NCBI RefSeq assembly: GCF_947507565.1 | Contig: NC_089182.1 | Span: 868,001-932,000 of the forward strand | Length of the DNA: 64,000 nucleotides | Direction of reading: 5' to 3' | From: Oscarella lobularis | Taxonomy: Eukaryota; Porifera; Homoscleromorpha; Homosclerophorida; Oscarellidae | Shown: one piece after another, positions 56,590 through 64,000 of the stretch | How positions within the stretch are numbered: the first letter of the stretch is position 1 | Layout: each line of letters opens with the position of its first letter | Program-made: the position numbers and the translations under genes | The notes under the pieces: model-generated | Seen by the model: the letters and a program-made list of their open reading frames with translations, nothing else | The model's database searches: none | Told to the model about the DNA's origin: nothing

Positions 56590-58062
56590 TCAATCAGACT
56601 GGGAAGGAGAGGCAGGTGCAGGCGACGGCACAGGCTCACCATCAGCATCATCATTTTCATCATCATTGTTGTCATTCTCATCATTGACATTCTCTCTATC
56701 ATTGTTCTTCTCCTCTTCCTCTTCCTCCTCCTCCTCCTCCTCGTCATCATCATCTGAACCGCTACTACTGCTACTTGTATCATTTTGAGGTATCAATTCA
56801 GCTCCAGGAAAGAGATGCTTATTTGGTGGCTCAAATTGATATTCAGGAATGCCGGGATCCTCCTTTTCGCCTGCGTGATCCCACTCGTCTCCAAGGCGAC
56901 TGAGCAAATAATTAATGATCTCGTCACAGTTTCCCAATAGTTCGATGTCAAAGTTCAGTCTCATCAAAGGCTCTCGATTAATTAATATCTGTGGCACGTG
57001 CTCGGGAATCAGATTTGGTATCATGGCAACCGGTTTGACTTTCAAGGACGAACCAATCACAATCAGCAAATCCACTTCCTCCTCATCCCTCTTGAACGTA
57101 GTGAAAAACTCCTCCGAAAGCCCCTCCCCAAAGAAAACAATATCCGGTTTCATGATAGAAGGAGTAAGCGGATTCACTGGGATCTCCAAGGAGCAACGAG
57201 GACACTTGGGTATAACCTGATTAAATATGTCATCCTTGATGACGTCAGATGAGACTTTGTACTTGCACTGCATGCATGAGGCTGTAGCAAATGAGCCGTG
57301 ACACTGAACGACGCGACTGATGCCGGCCACCTGCTCGAGTGTATCGATGTTCTGAGTGTAATTGCGCAGAAGTTTATTCTTTGATTCCAACAGAGAAATG
57401 AAGCGGTGGCTCAGGGACGGGCGAAACTGCCCCGGATATATTTCCTTGGCAAATTTGAAGAAGGGCAATGGATTGTGGCGGAAGAAATTGATATCGAACA
57501 TCGCCTGGGGAGACGGCAGATCGGGGAAATCCTCCGCCAAGCGTGCATAGATTCCATTTCGAGACCGAAAATCTGGAATTCCACAGGAAACAGAAACCCC
57601 AGCGCCAGTCAGAACAAGAATTCTTTGGCTTGATTTCAGCAGCGAGAGAGCGTCGTCAATCGTGTTAACGTGCGCCAATTTAGGACGTGGCCTCGGTTCA
57701 GTGAGAATTTCAATGACAATTTTCCAAAGAGTGAAATCGCTGAGATCCGGACGCACGGCCACGCCCCTTGGCAAAAGAATTTTAAGAACGTCTCTTGGAT
57801 CCGTTCCCATGACGATGTGACGTTGTACGAACGAATAGGGTCCTACGGGATCTTCGTCCGGGGAGTTGAGACCGTTGACGTCAAAATCGAGTGACTCCAC
57901 CTCTGTGACGTCATTAGAGCCCGTCGAGGCGTCGTCGCGTCCGCTGACGTTCGTTCGCGCTGTTTTCGATGGGTTCATCGACGTTTCGATGTCGTCGTCG
58001 TCTTTCTCGATCTCTCGCGATCGCTTTTCAGCCTCTTTTTTCGTCTTTACGTTGTCCGCCAT
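56590..58062 (-). CDS. SIRT1: SIRT1-type NAD-dependent protein deacetylase
   Basis: Single exon of 490 residues starting MADNVKTKKEAEKRSREI; an in-frame upstream Met (58218) adds residues unlike the family. The catalytic core: GAGVSVSCGIPDFRS (NAD binding, residue ~152), YTQNIDTLEQ, VVQCHGSFATASC with catalytic His, zinc cysteines in CMQC and CPRC, DIVFFGEGLSEEF, and VIGSSLKVKPVAMIP. FPDLPSPQAMFDINFF and the N-terminal block PRGVAVRPDLSDFTLW are specific to SIRT1 among sirtuins. The C-terminal tail is a long Asp/Glu/Asn low-complexity run. Deacetylates histones and transcription factors in the nucleus. All catalytic residues I can check are present. Human SIRT1 is multi-exon, so the intronless state is notable. 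Confidence 0.96.
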   Translation of the reverse strand: MADNVKTKKEAEKRSREIEKDDDDIETSMNPSKTARTNVSGRDDASTGSNDVTEVESLDFDVNGLNSPDEDPVGPYSFVQRHIVMGTDPRDVLKILLPRGVAVRPDLSDFTLWKIVIEILTEPRPRPKLAHVNTIDDALSLLKSSQRILVLTGAGVSVSCGIPDFRSRNGIYARLAEDFPDLPSPQAMFDINFFRHNPLPFFKFAKEIYPGQFRPSLSHRFISLLESKNKLLRNYTQNIDTLEQVAGISRVVQCHGSFATASCMQCKYKVSSDVIKDDIFNQVIPKCPRCSLEIPVNPLTPSIMKPDIVFFGEGLSEEFFTTFKRDEEEVDLLIVIGSSLKVKPVAMIPNLIPEHVPQILINREPLMRLNFDIELLGNCDEIINYLLSRLGDEWDHAGEKEDPGIPEYQFEPPNKHLFPGAELIPQNDTSSSSSGSDDDDEEEEEEEEEEEKNNDRENVNDENDNNDDENDDADGEPVPSPAPASPSQSD

Positions 58063-58641
58063 GTTAGTTTGGAATACGCATGCTTTGTTATCGGAAGAAA
58101 GCGCCCGGATAAGATAAACCTTAGCGTGCGCTTTCTTACGAAGAATGTCAGCGAAATTGGCTCTTCCCTTGTCGAAATAAAGGTACGGGCTGGCTGGACG
58201 CGATTGCTGCACACACACAATAGTCGCGCACTGCCATTTACACCTAATTAGGCGTTCTGGAAGTGGGTGGGGAGAACAGGAAGAAGCAAAGGTCCTGCAT
58301 AGCCCCTATCGAGTAATTGTTTTCCTCGAAAAGAGGCGCAAACGCTATCTAATAGAAACGTCCGCATTAGGATCCGTATATCAAAGCCAGTACGCGCGTA
58401 TCGTGCATTCTACAGGCTTTTCGCACGAACTGATTCAGTAGAGACGAGCTTTCTCTGAGTGCACTGAAGAAATCTTACGAATACGCACATTCGGTGACGC
58501 CTCCCCAATTAGACGTACACCAGAGTACATCTAAACGTTTTCCGATAGTCTGAGCTCATACTACACGATTGAACATCCTACATGTCGTCGCTCATCCCTC
58601 TGTGCCCTTATCTAGCGCACCATTCGGCCAGAGTTTCGGCG
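58063..58641. promoter_or_regulatory. Divergent intergenic region, SIRT1 / PH-domain gene
   Basis: Non-coding interval between two divergent starts and therefore the likely promoter region of both. No gene, RNA or repeat was recognised in it. No TATA box or named factor site can be claimed. Confidence 0.4.
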
Positions 58642-61613
58642 ATGAACGGAGCTGAAGTGGGCGTGTCAAGGTTAAACCTTCTTCAGGTACGCCCCTCGCT
58701 ACTTTCATTCACGGTCCCTCGCTACTGTCTTCAAAGTGGGGCTACTTGAACAAGAAGAACAATCGCGACGCGGGCGGACGCAAATCGAAGGTAAAACTCG
58801 CGCGAGACATCGAAAAAAAGGCGAAGATTCATTCAAGGATCGCCGTTGGCAAACGTATTGGGTCGAATTGTTCGGAAGGGAGATGCGCTTCTTTCGAAAC
58901 GCGTCGCTCGGCTCAAATTCGAGTCGATTGACGCCGCCGCGCGATCTCAGCGACGCCGAATCGACGGTAAATCGCGTTCAAAGAACGAAAGAATACGCGT
59001 TGAATCGAAAAATCCTTTTAGAATCTACAATTGGCGGGGTTTCGAACGCTCAGTGACGTCGATGCGCGTGTCGATTATGCAAACGAGGTGAGAGCGTTTT
59101 ATCTACTGTTGGTTTTTTTTTGAAGAGTTTCACTTTTTCTCTAGAGGGATCACGTGTTTGTGGTACGTGCCAATGGAGGGGAGACGTTCTATCAGGCGCC
59201 GACTAAAAGTTCTATGTTGAAGTGGTGAGGATTGCTATAGGGAAACTTTTTTAATTAAGTATTGATACTATTTTCTAAGGCTTGCTGCTTTGAATGACGT
59301 GAATGAAATTGATGGAATGAGTGAAGAGGTTTGTCACGCGGCATCTTTTAGTTTTGCTTTTGATTTTTTGGGGTCTCATTTATAGACTAGAGCAAAAGGT
59401 GAGACTGAACACTTTTGAGACGAACCGTTTTCCTGATTAGTCAGAATGCTCTCAATCCTAGTTGAATCTCTGGTGCTCAAGTATCGGCGAGAACAGTTCC
59501 AATCTGAACCAGCAATGAGCCGATCATATACCACTCTAGACAGTGGTACTAGCGCAATAATATATTAGTGAAAGCAGATGAACAAGGAAGTGTCTTTTCT
59601 CCTAGATGACGATTTGCTTGATGAGTACGATCTTCCTCAAGATCCAAGGATTGGATGTCTACAGGAGCAACTTCGGCAACGCTATGCACTTCTACGTCAA
59701 TTGGAAGAGCAGGAGAAAGCCTTTCTTGATAGCAAAACTTCGACAACCGGACCTGAAAGTAAAGCTGAAAGGAAGCGATTGATTCAATTAATTAATCTGT
59801 ATTGATCTTTATTTAGCGTTCAAGAGATGCCACTTCGTTGCAACGGTTACGAAGAAATACTATCTTGTTCCGGGTTCGGAAAGGTCAGTTCTGAAGCCAG
59901 GATCAAAGGTCAACGTATTCGGCCAGCTGCCCAACGGACGCTGGAGATGCTCAGCTCAAAAGGAGGGACACTTTGACGTATACGGGAGTCTCGACGGAGA
60001 AGCAGGTCTTAGTATTAAAATCAATGAAGACGGAGAGGAGGAGGAGGAGGAGGAGAAACCGAAAGTGAAAGAAAATGACACCAGATTGAGCATTATGTCA
60101 GAACCTGACTGCACCTGGAAACGCGGCGGATTTTTCACCTCTCAAAAATGCCCGGATGTAATTAAGGAAGAAGTGACGGCATCGCCGTCGATAGCGTCCA
60201 TATCTGACGAAGATCTCATTTCCAAATCCACAACTGTCAAACATCAAAGCGTCATCGTTCAAGGCGATATGTATCCGGGACTCGGCGAGTGTCTCGCTCA
60301 CAAACGCCCGTCCGTTCCGAGTCTCATTTTGCCGTCGTCGCTTGGCAACGACGACGTCACCGTTCTGGTCACTCAAGGTCTCTTCAAAGGCCAATCCAGT
60401 CCGGTGGTCACGCCTATTATGATGGATAATGACGTCACGACGACGACGACACCCAATCAAACGTTTACAATTCATCAATCGACTATACGAAAATCGTTTC
60501 CACTTATCGGAAGCGTTCCGTCTAGCGTTCTATGGGAGCTGAAGGATGTCGTCGACGCGGCAGCACGTCCTCCACTATTATCCGAGTCCACTTCGGAGTC
60601 GCCAGATGTATCGCCCGCTCCTTCGCCCATCACGTCGCCCCTGGTTACGAGGAGCCCGAGACGTTCCTTCTTGTCTCGCGACGACTCCTATTATAATCGT
60701 ATTCAAAGTCTTGCGTTGCCTCTTTCGCATGCGTCTCCGGATGTGGTTAGGAGATCTATGGTGGATGGGAGCGCGTCTCCCGCCGCCGTGCCGAGAGTTC
60801 ATTCGGATAATGCGATTTCTACAAGAAGCGATTCGGTTCCTGCTACGAATCTTTTCTCGAACGTGACGCTTCGGTCTAGAAGTCCTCGAATTGAAATCAG
60901 GAGTAAAATTAGAAGTAGAGGAATAAGCCTTATTGTTGGAGAAACGTCATCAGAAGAAGAAGAGGAGGAGGAGGAGGAGGAGGAGGAATATAATGATGCG
61001 GGTATAGTAATTAATACTATTGATTATTTCCAGGTTTGAGGAATAATTTTTAGACGAGTCTCAACGAAGTTCCGTCAGTGACGAGGCTTTTCTAAAATAT
61101 GATGTAAACGTCGCTTTAGTGATGTCGATGATTTAAACCAGAGCTCTTTAGGATGGACTGTCAAAGAATCAATCGGATCAACAAAAGTTTTTTTTGCCAA
61201 GATCTTCAGAGTGCATAAGCAAATAAAGATTTTATCAATATAACGTCTTCTCTTCTAGAACACTGTATCGAGCATCTAGACGGAAAGTTAATTTGGGAGA
61301 GTTTCCGAGTGGCAGAAGCGTTCAAAAATCAAAATCTGCTACACTTCCATTGAAATCAAGGAACGCAGTCAGCTCTGGCTCAGAATCTTCCAGCAGTTCA
61401 AAAGGATCTACATCATCTCCGTCAAAGGGCCTCTTTGGGTAGATAAAATCAATGATTATAACTTCTAATTAGACTTGCTAACATTCTAACGTGTTTTTGT
61501 ATGACTTTGTGCTTAGGTTTATTACGAATAAGTTTAGGGTTTCCAAAAGTCCTCAACCTCACCACCGCCGAGTCCTAAGTGAGAGAATTGAGCCAAAACA
61601 TCGACTTAGGTAG
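58642..61613 (+). CDS. PH-domain protein with SH3-like module and disordered tail
   Basis: Start MNGAEVGVSRLNLLQ splices in phase 0 to WGYLNKKNNRDAGG, then DRRWQTYWVELFGREMRFF, NLQLAGFRTLSDVDARVDYA and RDHVFVVRANGGETFYQAP. The helix WLAALNDVNEIDG follows. Together these form a complete PH domain (~15-150) with the C-terminal Trp. An acidic coiled segment (PQDPRIGCLQEQLRQRYALL) leads to YYLVPGSERSVLKPGSKVNV plus GRWRCSAQKEGHFDVYG, an SH3-like beta-barrel. The remainder is Ser/Pro-rich and disordered with an EEE run, ending FITNKFRVSKSPQP to KHRLR. A 52-bp intron at about 61000 restores the frame to DESQRSSVSDEAF. Exon borders at 59390-59580 are unresolved. Likely a membrane-associated adaptor; I do not recognise an orthologue. 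Confidence 0.7.
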
Positions 61614-61703
61614 TTCCCCCGCGCAAATTAGTTCTCCCAGGAACTAAACCGGTGATGCCCCGCCTCTTTTCTCACATCTAGCGAACCGGAAGTCCGACCT
61701 CCG

Positions 61704-62449
61704 ATGAACGAACGCCGAACTCTCTTGCTGAAGAAGGGACCAAAGGGATGGGGTTTCAAAGTCGAGGTGAGTAAGGCGCTCGTGCGCTTATCGGTCGCCG
61801 GTCGCCTCGTCACGTGGCGCGTTTGGGGGTCCCACAGACTTCTGGTACCGCAAAAGAAAAGCGAACGTACGTCGTCGAGGTCGTCGAAGACATGCCGGCT
61901 TTTTACGGCGGCTTGAGACCAGGTAGAGCGAACGCGGAGGCTTCTTTCGCCGAGGGTGTACGATTTCTTTAGGGGACGCCATATTGGAAATAGATGGAGA
62001 AGATCTCGAATCGGCAGCGCACGAGAAAATTGTCGCTGCGTTGAAGTCGTGTGGGGATTCCGTTAGGTGCGAATGTTTTCTTCTGTGAGAGTTCGAAGAG
62101 TTTCTTGTAGGATTGCTGTCAAGTTTGCTGACGGTGTAAGGCGAATAGAATTGCTGCGAAAAAAGAAACGACTAGAGGTACGTAAAATGATAAATTCAAT
62201 AATTTATAATATAATTACTTATTAATTAATTAACCGCCAGAATGAGCTGCATGAAAAGCAAAGGGAAATGTATCGGCTCATGGAAAGAGAGATTGAAATT
62301 CTCGGAGGCAGCCAATCAGAGTCAACCAAATCAATAATTGATATCCAATTTTAGATTTCAGTTCTGGTGAAGAGCAAAGCAGCGAGAAAGAAGAAGAAGA
62401 AGAAGAAGGCGTATTGGCCAATGATGGTGACGACGAAAATAATCAATAA
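61704..62449 (+). CDS. Tamalin/CYTIP-like PDZ and coiled-coil scaffold
   Basis: Exon 1 MNERRTLLLKKGPKGWGFKVE begins a PDZ domain. It continues YVVEVVEDMPAFYGGLRPG, DAILEIDGEDLESAAHEKIV, ALKSCGDSVR and IAVKFADGVRRIELL, and is followed directly by a coiled coil (RRIELLRKKKRLENELHEKQ, REMYRLMEREIEIL). The PDZ then S-I-R-x-x-E-L plus L-x-x-K-x-x-E-x-x-x-L-x-x-x-E order is that of tamalin (GRASP) and CYTIP, scaffolds that bind cytohesin Arf exchange factors and receptor tails. The protein is much shorter than vertebrate tamalin. The end is an acidic Glu-rich tail reached by an intron with a weak GTCAAC donor, which I infer from frame alone. Its stop is 110 bp from the convergent hyccin stop. Confidence 0.65.
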
Positions 62450-62558
62450 TAAATAGTATAAGGGCTCTCGCGATCAAGTTTCTATTTTTATTCGTTTTGT
62501 TGTTGGGCACTCTTTCTATTTTGCTATAAGTGCAGTTCTAATTCAACGTTCTGGCTAA

Positions 62559-64000
62559 TTATACAAACGTTTCGTATTCTGTTGCTTCTTTAGTCCAAAC
62601 TCCCCCTTCCATTTTTTCTTTTTTGTTTTCTTCTTCTTTTTCTTTCGTCTTTTCAGGTCCAATTGATGCCAAAACGTCTGACGGAGAAACCATTTCAATA
62701 GCTTCCTTTTCCAAAAAATCACGTGATGCCGTATCGTCGTCTACGCGAATTTCCGGAAGTGACGAAGTTCTTCTAAGCGTTCCTTCGACAATGCCAGCTA
62801 AGAACTCAGCAATACTTACTGGATACATTTAACTAATATTTATGTTATACCATCCGTTGTATTGACTCCTGGAGAAGTACTCTTCCAAACTAATTGATCG
62901 GGTTTGAAGCTAAAGCAATTAGAACCCGGATTTCCGTTTGGCAAATCCATGCTATTTATGATGGCATTCGTGACCTGATGGAAAAGGCGCGCGTTCAAAT
63001 TGAAAATGCCCCTACACTTTCTCGCGCACCATTAGAACTTCAGAAATGCCATCATAGCTAACACGTTTATGAAAAACATTCAGTGCTTGCAAAGCAGCCG
63101 GACCCTCTTTATTATATCTAGATCAATACCAAATTTGCTTCGCAAAAACGTACTTTTATAAATTGCACTTACAAGGAAAAGTAGAGAATAGAGGCAATTT
63201 CTTGAAGAAATTGTACTGAGAATGTGAGACGCGGACATGAGGCAGCTTCCTTTAGGAAATCTTGGTCTAAGGAAGCTACCTCATCTGGAAATCGCAACTG
63301 AATGGGAATCCATTGCGGAAATCCAGATACAGATAGCCTAAATTTAAGTTTGGTGATTTCACATCATGACAACATGCATTAGAGGAATTATAACCTTGTG
63401 AAAACGTGGCATAGTGACTGTCTACTAGGTACTGATAATAATCCAATTGAAACCCTGTAGCAATTGAGAATAACAGCGAGAACAGTCATCCTAGAATATA
63501 ATTATTTGACTTCTGATTACGTATTGAATTTCGTATACCTATTTGATCCAGTTATTTTATCCACTTTACGTAGACTTTCAGGCGACGCTTTCACATTGTG
63601 ACTGCGCAATGCACTCTCTGTGAGTAATTGGCTTCCGCCCGATTTGCCATGAGGTAGCTAATGAAATTAAAGTTTCAATAATTACAGTAATCATGATTTA
63701 TACTTTGTGATAAATTGATGGCTTAGATAGACTTGGAATTTCAAACGTTCTGTTGCCTGGAACAATCTCGCGTTCTACTACTTCCTAGAATTTACAAAAT
63801 TTACAAAAATCAAACCTTTTATTACTCTTACTCGATTATGAATTTCAATTAGGCAAGGTTCAATTCGACTTTTTAGCTTCAAAATCAAAAAGATTATTTT
63901 CTAAACATGACGTTTGGCGTTCCTTACTTCGGCATTCATTCTAGCTGATGCAATCAAATATTGCCACAAAAGTGGCGGAAAACATTCGAGTAAGAACAAT
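62559..64000 (-). CDS. HYCC: Hyccin (FAM126/HYCC) family protein, 5' partial
   Basis: The gene enters from the right edge, so its N-terminus is missing. Exons in order give LFLLECFPPLLWQYLIASAR, LKLKSRIEPCLIEIHN, EVVEREIVPGNRTFEIPSLS then KPSIYHK, LPHGKSGGSQLLTESALRSH, and AVILNCYRVSIGL. A poorly conserved part is followed by LQALNVFHKRVSYDGISEVL and VTNAIINSMDLPNGNPGS. The last exon starts PVSIAEFLAGIVEGTLRR and is Glu/Lys-rich. FEIPSLSKPSIYH and LLTESALRSH match the hyccin FTIPSLSKPSVYH and ALTESALSQH blocks. Hyccin with TTC7 and EFR3 brings PI4KA to the plasma membrane to make PI4P. Exon borders in the 63000-63500 part are approximate. Confidence 0.85.

Overview
This window is nuclear DNA of an early-branching animal. 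The evidence is spliceosomal introns of about 45-60 bp with GT-AG borders, metazoan-only genes (a TGF-beta type I receptor, class F GPCRs, TRPC-like and SLC4 transporters) and extreme gene compaction. A homoscleromorph sponge such as Oscarella fits best; that placement is inference. About 23 protein-coding genes fill nearly all 64 kb. I saw no rRNA, tRNA, CRISPR array or bacterial operon.

Layout. 1-7.3 kb: a kelch/EGF receptor kinase (cut by the left edge) and a secreted beta-helix protein. 7.3-11.6 kb: two tandem Frizzled-like receptors. 12.1-13.4 kb: a secreted collagen-like/fibrinogen-related protein. 13.4-15.2 kb: the only long gene-poor stretch, holding a foldback element made of small hairpins. 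15.2-36 kb: importin beta-1, a TRPC-like channel, puromycin-sensitive aminopeptidase, GBF1 and a BRF2-like TFIIIB subunit. 36-45 kb: a Rab-like GTPase, a BMP-type type I receptor, CD2BP2, a FabG-like dehydrogenase and an SLC4 bicarbonate transporter. 45-52 kb: PMS2 and two tandem sulfotransferase-like genes. 52-64 kb: RAB3GAP1, a SMIM13-like membrane protein, SIRT1, a PH-domain protein, a tamalin-like PDZ protein and hyccin (cut by the right edge).

Genes are often back to back. Divergent starts lie 24-54 bp apart (PMS2/sulfotransferase 1, BRF2/GTPase, CD2BP2/dehydrogenase, RAB3GAP1/SMIM13), and one convergent pair overlaps at its stop codons. Most are unrelated housekeeping or signalling genes, so the clustering reflects compaction rather than a pathway. 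Exceptions are the tandem Frizzled-like pair and the tandem sulfotransferase pair, which are local duplications.

The most unusual content is the sulfotransferase pair. Each protein is an internal duplication of a whole sulfotransferase unit, in which the N-terminal copy has lost the cofactor-binding P-loop and both copies carry the same cysteine cluster. Coordinates are whole coding spans including introns; exon borders were read by eye from splice sites and reading-frame continuity.
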